Source: Saccharothrix sp. S26
Lineage (GTDB): Bacteria > Actinomycetota > Actinomycetes > Mycobacteriales > Pseudonocardiaceae
Direction: 5' to 3'
DNA: 64,000 nt
Assembly (NCBI RefSeq): GCF_021390395.1
Contig: NZ_JAJUWT010000014.1
Coordinates: forward strand, 1 to 64,000
Below are positions 9,289 to 18,090 of the stretch, in pieces (within the stretch, counting starts at the first letter, position 1; the number at the start of each line of letters is the position of its first letter). The notes under the pieces were generated by a model that saw nothing but the letters and a program-made list of their open reading frames with translations, ran no database searches and was not told the DNA's origin. The translations under genes and the position numbers were made by a program.

Positions 9289-10290
9289 ATGCGTGATCTC
9301 ATCGCCGCGCTGCCCAAAGTGGAACTGCACGTCCACCTCGTCGGGTCAGCCTCCCCCGCCACCGTCCTCACCCTCGCCCGCCGTCACCCGCAGCACGGGG
9401 TGCCGACCGACGAGGCCGACCTGCTCCGGTTCTACGAGTTCACCGACTTCGGCCACTTCATCGACGTCTACGCGGCGGTGAACGACCTGGTCACCACGGG
9501 CGACGACGTCGCGGCGCTGGTGCTGGGACTGGCCGAGGAGCAGGCGCGGCGCAACGTCCGCTACGCCGAGGTGACCGTGAGCGCGACCAGCCACCTGCGT
9601 GCCGGCATCGCGCCGGAGGAGCTGGACGAAGCCCTCGCCACGAGCCGCGCGCGGGCCAAGGCCGAGCACGGCGTCGAGCTGGCGTGGGTGTTCGACATCC
9701 CCGGCCTGTGGGACCGGGACTTCGGCCTGACCAGCGCGAAGTACGCCGTCACGCACCGGCCGGCGGGCACCGTCGGCTTCGGCCTCGGCGGGTTCGAGGC
9801 GGACGCGCCGAGGCGGGCGTTCCGCGAGGCGTTCGCCGTCGCCCGGGACGCGGGCCTGCACTGCGTGCCGCACGCGGGCGAGACCACCGGCCCGGACCAG
9901 GTCCGGGAGGCGCTCGACGAGCTGCACGCCGAGCGGATCGGGCACGGCATCAACGCGGTGGCCGACCCCGAGCTGCTGCGCCGGCTGGCCGCCGAGGGGA
10001 TCACCCTGGAGGTCTGCCCGACCTCGAACCTGCGCACGGGCGCGGTGCGGGCCATCGAGGACCACCCGCTGCCCAGGCTGCTCGACGCGGGCGTGCCGGT
10101 CACCCTGGCCACGGACGACCCCGGCATGTTCCACACCGACCTGGACCGCGAGTACCTGCTGTGCCACGAGGTGTTCGGCCTGGGCGAGCCGGAGCTGGCC
10201 GAGCTGGCCCGCACCGGGGTGCGGGCCAGTTTCGCCCCGGACGAGCTCAAACGGTCACTGCTGGCCGAGATCGACGCGCTCGGTCACTGA
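9289..10290 (+). CDS. add: Adenosine deaminase
   Basis: The 333-residue cytoplasmic enzyme hydrolyses adenosine to inosine in purine salvage. Zinc and catalytic residues are visible: H14 and H16 in ELHVHL, H195 and E198 in PHAGE, H219 in ERIGHGI, and D276/D277 in LATDDPGMF. The ATG at 9289 was chosen because the family begins shortly before the HxH motif; in-frame codons upstream add 13 residues without a ribosome site. A related specificity (aminodeoxyfutalosine deaminase) cannot be excluded, but no menaquinone genes are nearby. Its last 44 bases overlap the end of the convergent MFS gene. Confidence 0.87.
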   Translation: MRDLIAALPKVELHVHLVGSASPATVLTLARRHPQHGVPTDEADLLRFYEFTDFGHFIDVYAAVNDLVTTGDDVAALVLGLAEEQARRNVRYAEVTVSATSHLRAGIAPEELDEALATSRARAKAEHGVELAWVFDIPGLWDRDFGLTSAKYAVTHRPAGTVGFGLGGFEADAPRRAFREAFAVARDAGLHCVPHAGETTGPDQVREALDELHAERIGHGINAVADPELLRRLAAEGITLEVCPTSNLRTGAVRAIEDHPLPRLLDAGVPVTLATDDPGMFHTDLDREYLLCHEVFGLGEPELAELARTGVRASFAPDELKRSLLAEIDALGH

Positions 10291-11410
10291 CCCCGCCCGC
10301 CACCGCCACGCCGAGCGCGGCCAGCGCCATGGCCGCGCCCACCCAGTTGGGAGAGGTGTAGCCCAACCCGGCGTCGATGGCGACTCCACCCAGCCACGCA
10401 CCCGCCGCGTTGCCGAGGTTGAACGCGGCGATGTTCGCCGCCGACGCCAGCGCGGGCGCGCCCGACGCCTGTTCCAGCACCCTGGCCTGCAACGGCGCCA
10501 CGGTCGCGAACCCGAACACCCCGAACACCGCGATCGTCACCGCCGCGGGCACGGCCCAGTGCGCGGTGACCGCGAACACCGCCAACACCACCACGAGAGC
10601 GCCGAGGAACGCGTACAGGCTGGGCATCAGGCGACGGTCCGCCGCACGGCCGCCGACCACGTTGCCCACGCAGAGCCCGACCCCGAACAGCACCAGCAGC
10701 CACGTCACCGCGCCCGGCGAGAACCCGGCCACCCGCGTCATCATCGGCGCGACGTAGGTGAACGACGCGAACACCGCGCCGAACCCGAGCGCCGTCGTCG
10801 CCAGGGCCAGCCACACGCCCGGCCGCCGGAACACCGCCAGCTCGCCGCGCAGCCCGGTCGAGGCGGGCTGCGGCGGCACCAGCGCCACGATCCCCACCAG
10901 CCCGGCCACGCCCAGCGCGGTCACCGCCCAGAACGTCGACCGCCAGCCGAGCTCCTGCCCCAGCGCCGTGCCGGCGGGCACGCCCAGCACGTTCGCCGCG
11001 GTCAGCCCGGTGAACATCATCGCGATCGCCCGCGCCCGCCGGTCCGGCGCGACCAACCCGGCCGCCACCACCGACCCGACGCCGAAGAACGCGCCGTGGC
11101 ACAGCGCGGCGACGACCCGTCCCACCATCAACAACGCGTAGTCGTCGGCCACCGCGCACAGCAGGTTGCCCAGGATGAACAACGCCATCAGGCCGACCAG
11201 CAACCGCTTGCGCGGCAGCCGCGAGCCACCGGCCGTGATCAGGGGCGCGCCGACCACGACGCTGAGCGCGTAGCCGGAGACCAGCAGCCCGGCCGACGGG
11301 ATCGAGACCCCGAGGTCACCCGCCACCTGCGGCAGCAGGCCCACGATGACGAACTCGGTGGTGCCGATGCCGAACGCGCCCACGGCCAGCGCGAGCAACG
11401 CGGGCGGCAT
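10247..11410 (-). CDS. MFS transporter, DHA1 drug/sugar exporter type
   Basis: The 387-residue membrane protein has about twelve hydrophobic segments. Its N-terminus (GAFGIGTTEFVIVGLLPQVA) is the signature of the AraJ/CmlA/Cmx branch of drug:proton antiporters, and the loop 2-3 region carries GGSRLPRKRLL. It likely exports a small molecule; the substrate is unknown. The start codon overlaps the stop of the esterase gene by one base (TGATG), so the two are co-translated. The 3' end overlaps the convergent adenosine deaminase gene by 44 bp. Confidence 0.85.
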   Translation of the reverse strand: MPPALLALAVGAFGIGTTEFVIVGLLPQVAGDLGVSIPSAGLLVSGYALSVVVGAPLITAGGSRLPRKRLLVGLMALFILGNLLCAVADDYALLMVGRVVAALCHGAFFGVGSVVAAGLVAPDRRARAIAMMFTGLTAANVLGVPAGTALGQELGWRSTFWAVTALGVAGLVGIVALVPPQPASTGLRGELAVFRRPGVWLALATTALGFGAVFASFTYVAPMMTRVAGFSPGAVTWLLVLFGVGLCVGNVVGGRAADRRLMPSLYAFLGALVVVLAVFAVTAHWAVPAAVTIAVFGVFGFATVAPLQARVLEQASGAPALASAANIAAFNLGNAAGAWLGGVAIDAGLGYTSPNWVGAAMALAALGVAVAGGVSDRARRSRPAVTV

Positions 11411-12321
11411 CACCGGGCACCCAACCAGGTCCGCAGCTCGCCCAGCAGCACGCCGTACTCGTCCAGCACACCGTCCATCAACACGAACGGGTGGATCGTG
11501 CCCTCGAACTCGCGCAGCCGCACCGGCACACCGGCCGCCGCCAGCTTCGCCGCGTACCGCTCGCCGTCGTCGCGCACCGGGTCGTGCTCGGCGATGGCCA
11601 CGAACGCGGGCGGCAGGCCGTCGACCGGGGCGCGCAGCGGCGCGGCCAGCTCGGAGACCTCCGAGATTTCGGACGAGCCGAGGTAGTGCGACCAGAACCA
11701 CCGCATCGTCCCGGCGGACAACGCGTAACCCTCCTGGTGGTCCACGTAGGACCGCGTGGTGAAGTCGACGTCCAGCGCCGGGACCACCAGCACCTGGAAC
11801 GCGAGGTCCAGCGTGCCGCGCGCCTTCAGCGCCACGGCGGCGGCGAGGTTGCCGCCCGCGCTGTCACCCATCACGCCGATCCGCGCCGGGTCCACGTCCA
11901 CCGACGCGGCGTGCTCGAACAGCCACGCCGTGGCCGCGTACGAGTCGTCCAGCGGCACGGGGAACGGGTGCTCCGGCGCCTTCTGGTAGTTCACCGCGAA
12001 CACCGCGTGCCCGGTGGCGTTGGCCAGCGCGCGCAGCGCCACGTCGTAGAGGTCGAGGTTGCACGTCACCCAGCCGCTGCCGTGCAGGAACACGATCGCG
12101 GGGAACGGCCCGTCGCCCTCGGGGTAGTAGATCCGCGCGGGCAGGTCGGCCGTCGGACCCGGCACGAAGAGGTGCGCGACGCGGGCCACGGGCTCCGGCG
12201 CGCCCTGGAACGCCAGGAACCCCCACTGCGCCCGCCGCGCCTCGAAGACGGTCGACTCCTCCAACGCGGGCGCGCCGGCCAGCTTCTCCAGCACCGCGCG
12301 CGCCTGTTCGTTCAATGCCAT
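11410..12321 (-). CDS. Alpha/beta-hydrolase esterase, hormone-sensitive-lipase type
   Basis: The 303-residue enzyme is a likely carboxylesterase of the HSL (family IV) group. The oxyanion motif reads FLHGSGW (HGGG variant), the nucleophile is S154 in GDSAGGNLA, and the acid and base are D247 (AEHDPVRDDG) and H277 (TIHPF). No signal peptide is seen, so it acts in the cytoplasm. The ATG at 12321 gives the usual MALNEQARAVL beginning. It forms an operon with the MFS gene and is divergent from a LysR gene 71 bp away, which is its probable regulator. A joint modification-and-export or catabolic role is inference. Confidence 0.86.
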   Translation of the reverse strand: MALNEQARAVLEKLAGAPALEESTVFEARRAQWGFLAFQGAPEPVARVAHLFVPGPTADLPARIYYPEGDGPFPAIVFLHGSGWVTCNLDLYDVALRALANATGHAVFAVNYQKAPEHPFPVPLDDSYAATAWLFEHAASVDVDPARIGVMGDSAGGNLAAAVALKARGTLDLAFQVLVVPALDVDFTTRSYVDHQEGYALSAGTMRWFWSHYLGSSEISEVSELAAPLRAPVDGLPPAFVAIAEHDPVRDDGERYAAKLAAAGVPVRLREFEGTIHPFVLMDGVLDEYGVLLGELRTWLGAR

Positions 12322-12343
12322 GAGCCGATCATCCGACCACCCG

Positions 12344-12360
12344 CCTTGATAAGTCCAAGG
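12344..12360. promoter_or_regulatory. Candidate LysR-type operator
   Basis: CCTTGATAAGTCCAAGG has inverted arms CCTTG/CAAGG with a 7-base spacer and fits the T-N11-A pattern of LysR sites (T12346, A12358). It sits in the 71-bp gap between the esterase/MFS operon and the LysR gene. Confidence 0.45.
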
Positions 12361-12392
12361 CATGTTCTTTCTGGTATCCATAAACTGACCTC

Positions 12393-13259
12393 ATGAGCCT
12401 GAGGCAGTTCGAGTACCTCGTCACGGTCGTGGACGAGGGCTCCTTCACGCGCGCCGCCGAGCTGCTGCACGTCACGCAGCCCGCCCTGTCCCACCAGATC
12501 CAGGCCCTGGAACGGGCCGTGGGCGCACGGCTGCTCGACCGGCTCCCCCGCTCCGTCCGCCTCACGCCCGCCGGCCGTGCCTGGCTGCCCCACGCCCGCG
12601 CCGCCCTGGCCGAGGCCGAGCGTGCGCTCACCGCCGCACGGCGCACGGCGGGCGTGGAGTGCGGTGAGCTGCGCGTGGCCACGCTCTACTCGCTCACCCT
12701 CGGCGTGCTGCCGCCCGTGCTGCGGTGTTGGCGCGCGGAGCACCCGGACGTGCGCATCCGCCTGTTCGAGCACCGCCACGCCGACGAGCTGCGCGACGCG
12801 ATGGCCGACGGGCAGGCCGACATCGCCCTCGGCCCCGAACCCGCGAATTGGGTCGGCTTCCGGCGCACGCTCGGCGTGGAGGAGTTCGTCGTCGTCCTGC
12901 CGCCCGACACGCACCACCGCGAGCCGATCGACCTGCGGGTCCTCGCCGACGTCGGCTGGGTGCACTACGCGCCGGGCAACGGCCTGGCCGACCTGGTCGA
13001 CGCGGCGTGCGCGGCCCGGGGCTTCCAGCCGGGCGCGGCCGTGCGCACCGAGCAGACCGCGGCGGCCCCGGTGCTCGCCGCGTCCGGGCTGGGGCCCGCG
13101 CTCGTGCCGCGCAACATCGTGCCGGAGACGTTCGACGGCGCGGTCCTGCGCACCGATCCCCCGGTGCGCCGAACGCTCGTCGCGTACGCGCACAAAGCGC
13201 CCGACCCGCTCACGTCGGCCTTCGTGGCCTTGCTCGCCGAGGCAGGATGGGACGCATGA
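12393..13259 (+). CDS. LysR family transcriptional regulator
   Basis: The 288-residue protein has the LysR winged helix-turn-helix at residues 1-60 (RQFEYLVTVVDEGSFTRAAE, then LHVTQPALSHQIQALE) and a periplasmic-binding-like effector domain from about 90 onward. It should control the divergent esterase/MFS operon and perhaps its own downstream partner. Its stop overlaps the start of a GH4 glycosidase gene by four bases (ATGA), so the two are translationally coupled; this suggests the effector may be a sugar or glycoside derivative, which is inference. Confidence 0.9.
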   Translation: MSLRQFEYLVTVVDEGSFTRAAELLHVTQPALSHQIQALERAVGARLLDRLPRSVRLTPAGRAWLPHARAALAEAERALTAARRTAGVECGELRVATLYSLTLGVLPPVLRCWRAEHPDVRIRLFEHRHADELRDAMADGQADIALGPEPANWVGFRRTLGVEEFVVVLPPDTHHREPIDLRVLADVGWVHYAPGNGLADLVDAACAARGFQPGAAVRTEQTAAAPVLAASGLGPALVPRNIVPETFDGAVLRTDPPVRRTLVAYAHKAPDPLTSAFVALLAEAGWDA

Positions 13260-14476
13260 GGCTGGTCATCCTGGGCGGCGGGGGCTTCCGCGTGCCGCTG
13301 GTCCACAAGGCGTTGGACGAGCACATCACCGAACTGGTGCTGCACGACGTGGACCCGCGCCGGCTCGACGCGATCCGGCACGTCCTGCGGGACGGCCCGC
13401 CGGTCACCGCCACCACGGACCTGGACGAGGCGTTGCGCGGCGCGGACTTCGTGTTCTCCGCGATCCGGGTCGGCGGCCTGGCCGGGCGCGCGATCGACGA
13501 GGAGGTCGCCCACGCGCACGGCGTGCTGGGCCAGGAGACCGTCGGCGCGGGTGGCATCGCGTACGGCCTGCGCACCGCGCCCGTGGCCGACGCGATCGCC
13601 CGGCGCGTCGCCGAGCTCGCACCCCGGGCCTGGGTCGTCAACTTCACCAACCCGGCCGGGTTGGTCACCGAGGTCATGGCCCGGCACCTGGGCGAGCGCG
13701 TGATCGGGATCTGCGACTCGCCGCTGGGCCTGTGCCGCCGCGTCGCCAAGGCGCTCGACGTGGAGGATCCGACGTTCGACTACGCGGGCCTGAACCACCT
13801 GGGCTGGCTGCAAGGCGTCCACGCGGGCGCGGAGAACCTGTTGCCGACGCTGCTGGCCGACGACGAGGCGTTGACGAGCTTCGAGGAGGGGCGGCTGTTC
13901 GGCGCGGAGTGGTTGCGCGCGTTGGGCGTGATCCCCAACGAGTACCTGCACTACTACTACTCGACGCGGGAAGCGTCGGGTGACAGCCGGGGCGCTTTCC
14001 TGTTGGCCCAACAACAACGCTTCTACGACGGCGAGGTGGACTGGGAGACCACGCGGCTGGAGCGTGAAGCGACCTACATGGCGCAGGAGCGCGAACGCGA
14101 CAGCCTCGAAGGCGGCGGGTACGAGCACGTCGCCATGGCGCTCATGCGGGCCATCGCGGACAACCGGACCGCGACGCTGATCCTGAACGTGCCCAACAGC
14201 TCCACGCTGTCCACACTGGACGACAGCGCGATCGTCGAGGTGCCGTGCGAGGTCGACGCGACCGGCGCGCGCCCCCTGCCGGTGAGCCCGCTCCCCGACC
14301 ACGCGGCCGGTCTCGTCACGTCCGTCAAGGCCGTGGACCGGCTCATCATGGAAGGTACGCGTTCGGCCGCGCTCAAGGCGTTCGCCCTGCACCCGCTGGT
14401 CGACTCGGTCGCCACCGCCCGCAGCCTGCTGGACACCTACGCGCGACGGCACCCGGAGCTGGCCTACCTGAGGTGA
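13256..14476 (+). CDS. Glycoside hydrolase family 4 (6-phospho-beta-glucosidase type)
   Basis: The 406-residue enzyme belongs to the NAD- and Mn-dependent GH4 family, which cleaves glycosides by an oxidation-elimination mechanism. The nucleotide-binding loop is LGGGGFRVP (residues 5-13), NFTNPAG follows, and the metal ligands are C153 (GICDSP) and H181 (GLNHLGW). The sequence resembles the actinobacterial 6-phospho-beta-glucosidase branch; whether the substrate is phosphorylated is unclear because no PTS gene is nearby. Its start overlaps the LysR stop, and its last 13 bases overlap the convergent endonuclease V gene. Confidence 0.87.
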   Translation: MRLVILGGGGFRVPLVHKALDEHITELVLHDVDPRRLDAIRHVLRDGPPVTATTDLDEALRGADFVFSAIRVGGLAGRAIDEEVAHAHGVLGQETVGAGGIAYGLRTAPVADAIARRVAELAPRAWVVNFTNPAGLVTEVMARHLGERVIGICDSPLGLCRRVAKALDVEDPTFDYAGLNHLGWLQGVHAGAENLLPTLLADDEALTSFEEGRLFGAEWLRALGVIPNEYLHYYYSTREASGDSRGAFLLAQQQRFYDGEVDWETTRLEREATYMAQERERDSLEGGGYEHVAMALMRAIADNRTATLILNVPNSSTLSTLDDSAIVEVPCEVDATGARPLPVSPLPDHAAGLVTSVKAVDRLIMEGTRSAALKAFALHPLVDSVATARSLLDTYARRHPELAYLR

Positions 14477-15096
14477 GCCCGGCCCAACGCGTCGGCACGC
14501 CGCGTCGTCTCCGGCAGCCGCGTCACGCACAGCCGCAGCACCTCGGCGCACGCCCGGTCGAGGTCGACGCGGTGGCCCACGGACACGAACACCGGCTTCA
14601 CGCCTTCCCGCGTCCGCAGCGCCCGCCCCACCACCTCGCCGTCGTCCACGAGGTCGGTGTGCGCGCCGCGCACGTCGTCCGGCACGTCGAACCGGCCCAT
14701 CGGGGTCTTGGCCACGCCGACGCTCGGCAGGCCGGTCACCACCCCGAGGTGGCAGGCCAACCCGAACCGGCGCGGGTGCGCCAAGCCCTGCCCGTCGCAG
14801 ACCAGCAGGTCCGGCGTCACGGTCAGCTCCTCCATCGCCGCCAGCAGCGACGGCAGCTCCCGGAACGCGAACAGCCCCGGCACGTACGGGAAGTCGGCCT
14901 GGCCCAGCACCACGGCGGAGTCCACCGTCCGCAACGACTCGGCGTCGAGCACCACGACCGCCGCGGCCACCCGGTCGTCGTCGGCGTAGGACACGTCGAG
15001 CCCGGCGACGTGGCGCACCACCCAGCCGGGATCGGTGCGGGTCGACACGAGCGGCCGCAGCCGTTCCTGCTCGGCGACCGCCTCCTCGGGCGTCAC
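14464..15096 (-). CDS. nfi: Endonuclease V (deoxyinosine 3'-endonuclease)
   Basis: The 210-residue enzyme nicks DNA (or RNA) one base 3' of hypoxanthine, starting repair of deaminated adenine. The family's acidic residues are present: D34 in GLDVSYADD, E80 in FRELPSLL and D101 in CDGQG, followed by AHPRRFGLACHLG and PSVGVAKTPMG. The GTG start overlaps the stop of the upstream DUF3500 gene by four bases (GTGA), so both are translated from one message. The length is close to that of other bacterial endonuclease V proteins. Confidence 0.93.
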   Translation of the reverse strand: MTPEEAVAEQERLRPLVSTRTDPGWVVRHVAGLDVSYADDDRVAAAVVVLDAESLRTVDSAVVLGQADFPYVPGLFAFRELPSLLAAMEELTVTPDLLVCDGQGLAHPRRFGLACHLGVVTGLPSVGVAKTPMGRFDVPDDVRGAHTDLVDDGEVVGRALRTREGVKPVFVSVGHRVDLDRACAEVLRLCVTRLPETTRRADALGRAHLR

Positions 15097-16025
15097 GGGT
15101 GCCGCACCGACGCGCGGTGCGCCGCCAGCAGGTCCTCGCCGAAGTCGCCGGAACGCCGCCGCCACACCGAGTGCGCGTGGTTGGCGTCGTTGTCGGTGTT
15201 GTCGTACTCGATGAGCAGGTCCGGGCCCTGGATCCGGTAGTAGTGGCCCGCGCCGCGCTTGTCCGAGCCCTCCCACGAGAAGTGCAGCCGGTCGAGGTCC
15301 AGCGCGTCGAACTCCTCGTCGGCCAGGTCGCTGGTGAGCCGGTCGAGGTAGTAGCGCACCAACCCGACGAGCAGGCCGCGCGACGCCCGGTCGAGCTGGG
15401 CGGGCGTCACGCCGACGGGTTCCAGGTCCCCGACCCGGCGCGCGTTGCCCGTCTTCAGGTCCGGCGGTGGCGTGTCGGCGACCACGGCCAACCCGCGGGC
15501 CGTGCGCCCCATCCGGTCCAGCAGCTCGCGCGCCAGCTCCTCCTCCAGCCGCAACGGCTGCAACACCGTGCGGCCGCGGTACGTGGTGCGGGCCGGGTGC
15601 GCGCCGAGGAAGAACGGGGTGGCCGACACGCGCCCGTCGGCCACCACCACGCTCACCGAGAGGTGGTGCCCCTCGACCCGCCAGCCCCACGGCTCGTCAC
15701 CGGGCTCGCCGAGCAGCACGGTCCAGTAGTCGCCCTGGTGGCGGTCGCGGGTGCCGCCCTCGCGGTCGTCCAGCACGTCCTCCAGCGCCATGATCGCGGT
15801 CGTCTGCGCGTAGGCGTGCGGGCTGAGCACGCACGACAGCAACCGGTGCACGGCTTTGCGCTGGTCGCGGGTGAGGTCGCCGTACTCGACGCCCGGCCGC
15901 GGGCCCGGCGTGTACGCCCACCGCGTGCGCAGGTCGTCCGCCATGCTCCCCACCACCGCGGCGCGCTGCCCGTCGTCCAGCAGGTCGAGGAAGCCCTTGG
16001 TGGCTTCGGCGATCTCGTGCAGCAT
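15093..16025 (-). CDS. DUF3500 domain-containing protein
   Basis: The roughly 310-residue protein matches DUF3500 along its length, with FFLGAHPARTTYRGRTVL around residue 150, YYRIQGPDLLIEYDNT near 260 and ANHAHSVWRR after it. The family's biochemical role is not established. No signal peptide or membrane segment is apparent. Either a GTG at 16028 or the next codon, ATG at 16025, can start it; the ATG is preferred. Translational coupling to endonuclease V is notable but does not by itself show a repair role. Confidence 0.85.
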   Translation of the reverse strand: MLHEIAEATKGFLDLLDDGQRAAVVGSMADDLRTRWAYTPGPRPGVEYGDLTRDQRKAVHRLLSCVLSPHAYAQTTAIMALEDVLDDREGGTRDRHQGDYWTVLLGEPGDEPWGWRVEGHHLSVSVVVADGRVSATPFFLGAHPARTTYRGRTVLQPLRLEEELARELLDRMGRTARGLAVVADTPPPDLKTGNARRVGDLEPVGVTPAQLDRASRGLLVGLVRYYLDRLTSDLADEEFDALDLDRLHFSWEGSDKRGAGHYYRIQGPDLLIEYDNTDNDANHAHSVWRRRSGDFGEDLLAAHRASVRHP

Positions 16026-16088
16026 CACTCGAACCTATCCGCCCCCGGGGCGTGCGGCAGCAGGCGCACCGGTTCGGTGACCGTCGTA

Positions 16089-16739
16089 CTACGGCCAGGG
16101 CTTGAGCTCGGGCTGCTGGCCGTCGACCGGACCGTGCGGCGCACGGCCGGCGAGCCACGCGGTCAGGTCGGTGTGCGAGCCGGTCAGCTCGACGTCCCGG
16201 CCCTCCCCGATGGTCCACTGGCGCCGCGGCGACCGCAGGGTGAGGCGGACGTCGTCGGGCACGCGCACGGACAGGAAGTCCACGACGTGGTCGCAGAACT
16301 CGAGCGACCACGTGACGGGCCCGAGGTCGAGGTCACGGGTGTGGATCTCGACCTCGCGCCACACGGCGTAGGCGGTGTCGGTGAGCGTGCCGTCGCGGTA
16401 GAAGACGGGGGTGTCCCAGTCGCGGACGTTCGCCCACGCCTTGGTGAGCCGGTCGACCGCGTCGGCGATCGCGGCCCGGTGCTCCGCGGCGGTGCGCCCG
16501 GCGGCCGCCTCGATCGCGGCGTCACGCGCGGGCCGCCCACCGGGGTAGACCTCGACCTTCGTGCCCTCGTGCTCGGCCTGGCCCGCGAGCCCCGCGGTAC
16601 CGTTCGCCAGGTGGGCCAGCACGTGGCCGCGGGTCCAGCCGGGCAGCACGGACGGCTGCGCGACCTGCTCGTCGGTGAGGTCCGCGATCACGGCGGCCAG
16701 CCTGCGGTGGGCGTCCAGCGCGTTCGCCTGGATCGTCAC
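16089..16739 (-). CDS. Mycothiol-dependent maleylpyruvate isomerase family protein
   Basis: The 216-residue cytoplasmic protein has the DinB-like four-helix MDMPI fold: WTRGHVLAHLANGTAGLA near residues 35-52 and REVEIHTRDLDLG near 128-140 carry the conserved histidines and glutamate of the metal site. The named enzyme isomerises maleylpyruvate in gentisate breakdown with mycothiol as cofactor, but many family members have other, unknown substrates, and no gentisate gene is nearby. GTG start with a good AGGGAGA ribosome site. It is divergent from the CGNR regulator 62 bp away. Confidence 0.85.
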   Translation of the reverse strand: MTIQANALDAHRRLAAVIADLTDEQVAQPSVLPGWTRGHVLAHLANGTAGLAGQAEHEGTKVEVYPGGRPARDAAIEAAAGRTAAEHRAAIADAVDRLTKAWANVRDWDTPVFYRDGTLTDTAYAVWREVEIHTRDLDLGPVTWSLEFCDHVVDFLSVRVPDDVRLTLRSPRRQWTIGEGRDVELTGSHTDLTAWLAGRAPHGPVDGQQPELKPWP

Positions 16740-16744
16740 AACTC

Positions 16745-16779
16745 TCCCTAATGGTCTATCGACTCATACGCGTTAGGGA
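16745..16779. promoter_or_regulatory. Inverted repeat TCCCTAA/TTAGGGA in divergent promoter
   Basis: Perfect 7-base arms, TCCCTAA at 16745-16751 and TTAGGGA at 16773-16779, are separated by 21 bases in the 62-bp region between the isomerase-family gene and the CGNR regulator. The left arm covers the ribosome site of the minus-strand gene. It is a candidate operator for the CGNR protein. Confidence 0.4.
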
Positions 16780-16801
16780 ACCTATCACTAGACTCGCCCG
16801 C

Positions 16802-17326
16802 GTGGCACTGGCGTTGGAGTTCGCGAGCACGGTCCGGCACGACGGGCACGGCGGCCTCGCGGACGACCTGGCCACGCCGGAGGGCCTCGCCGCCTGGGCC
16901 GGGGTACCGGCGGACGAGTCGTTGCGCCGGCGCGCGGTCGAGCTGCGCTGGGCCGTGCGATCGCTGTTCGCGCACGCGACCCGGGCCCACGAACGCACGG
17001 ACACACCGCACCTGATGGACGTCGAGCGCGCGCTGGAGATCGTCAACGGGGCCGCCGCGCGAGTGCCCCGGGCGGCGCGGCTGGAGTGGGGCGAGCAGCC
17101 GACGTTGCGCTACGTCGACTCCGCGGACGAGGGCGACCGGCTGCTGGCCGGCCTGGCGACGGCGGCGATCGAGTTCCTGGCCGGCGCGGCGCGGGCGGAC
17201 CTGCGCGCCTGCCCCGCGCCCCGATGCATCCGGTACTTCGTGAAGGCCCACCCCCGGCAGGAGTGGTGCAAGCCGTCGTGCGGCAACCGGGCCAGGGTCA
17301 GCCGCCACTACCACCGCGGCCGCTGA
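16802..17326 (+). CDS. CGNR zinc-finger (ABATE domain) transcriptional regulator
   Basis: The 174-residue protein has an N-terminal ABATE domain, thought to sense a stress ligand, and a C-terminal CGNR treble-clef zinc finger: cysteines in LRACPAPRCIRYF and WCKPSCGNRARVSRHYHR at about residues 137-172. Such proteins are single-component DNA-binding regulators. The GTG at 16802 yields the usual VALALEFASTVR opening; an ATG 51 bases upstream would add an atypical tail and run across the inverted repeat. It probably regulates the divergent mycothiol-type enzyme. Confidence 0.85.
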   Translation: MALALEFASTVRHDGHGGLADDLATPEGLAAWAGVPADESLRRRAVELRWAVRSLFAHATRAHERTDTPHLMDVERALEIVNGAAARVPRAARLEWGEQPTLRYVDSADEGDRLLAGLATAAIEFLAGAARADLRACPAPRCIRYFVKAHPRQEWCKPSCGNRARVSRHYHRGR

Positions 17327-17366
17327 CCCGCGCGGACGCCCGCGAGCGCCCGCGCGGACGGACCGG

Positions 17367-17795
17367 TCAGCCCTGGGAGATGTACGCGGTCAACTGGTCG
17401 TGGTCTTCCTGCAACTGGCTGATCCGGCTCTTCACCACGTCACCGATGCTGACGATGCCCACCAGCTCGCCACCGTCGAGCACCGGCACGTGCCGGATGC
17501 GTCGTTCGGTCATCAGCACCGTGAGGCTGTCCACCGAGTCGCGCGGCGTGCAGGTGAACACCTCGCTCGTCATGATCTCCGACACCGGCGCGGCCAGCAG
17601 CTCGCCACCCCGGTCGTGCAACCTGCGCACGACGTCGCGTTCGGACACGATCCCGGAGATGCCCTCGGGCCCGAGCACGACCATCGCGCCCACGTTGTGC
17701 TCGGCCAGCGCGGCGACGAGTTCCGCCACCGACGCCCCCGACTCGACCGTGGCCACGGCCGAACCCTTGTTGCGCAACACGTCAGCGATCCTCAT
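17367..17795 (-). CDS. CBS domain-pair protein
   Basis: The 142-residue protein consists of two CBS domains (about residues 5-65 and 73-130) with GISGIVSERDVVRRL and ELVGIVSIGDVVKSRI as the conserved strand-helix elements. Stand-alone CBS pairs bind adenine nucleotides and act as energy sensors or regulators of partners; the partner here is unknown. The ATG at 17795 follows GGGAGG at ideal distance, so the longer open frame upstream is not used. It is monocistronic, convergent with the CGNR gene. Confidence 0.9.
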   Translation of the reverse strand: MRIADVLRNKGSAVATVESGASVAELVAALAEHNVGAMVVLGPEGISGIVSERDVVRRLHDRGGELLAAPVSEIMTSEVFTCTPRDSVDSLTVLMTERRIRHVPVLDGGELVGIVSIGDVVKSRISQLQEDHDQLTAYISQG

Positions 17796-17982
17796 GGGTG
17801 CCTCCCGATCTCCGCCAGACCCGGTTGCTACCCAGCTCAGGCTAGTTGGCCGGCCACGCGAGCGGCAGACCTCGCGCCCGATGGGAGCACCGGCCCCCCG
17901 GTCACCCGCTCGGCGCAACAGCGCGGTGCCAGGTGGCCGGTCGGTGCGGGAAAGCGTTGGCGGCAAAGGAGAAAGCACCACC

Positions 17983-18008
17983 GCGGGCGCGTGCTCGGAC
18001 GCGCCCGC
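17983..18008 (-). terminator. Hairpin terminator downstream of the small basic protein genes
   Basis: A perfect 10-bp stem, GCGGGCGCGT/ACGCGCCCGC, with a 6-base loop is followed on the minus strand by a T-rich stretch (TGCTTTCTCCTTTG). A second 6-bp hairpin, GTGCGC/GCGCAC, lies at 18048-18064. Both are downstream of the gene ending at 18091; the remaining bases from 17796 show nothing else. Confidence 0.6.
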
Positions 18009-18090
18009 GACGGTGCTCGAGTTCGACCGGCTCCGGGTTCGCCAGGTGTGCGCTCATCGCGCACGGAGACCGGTCGGCGGCGCTGGTCGA

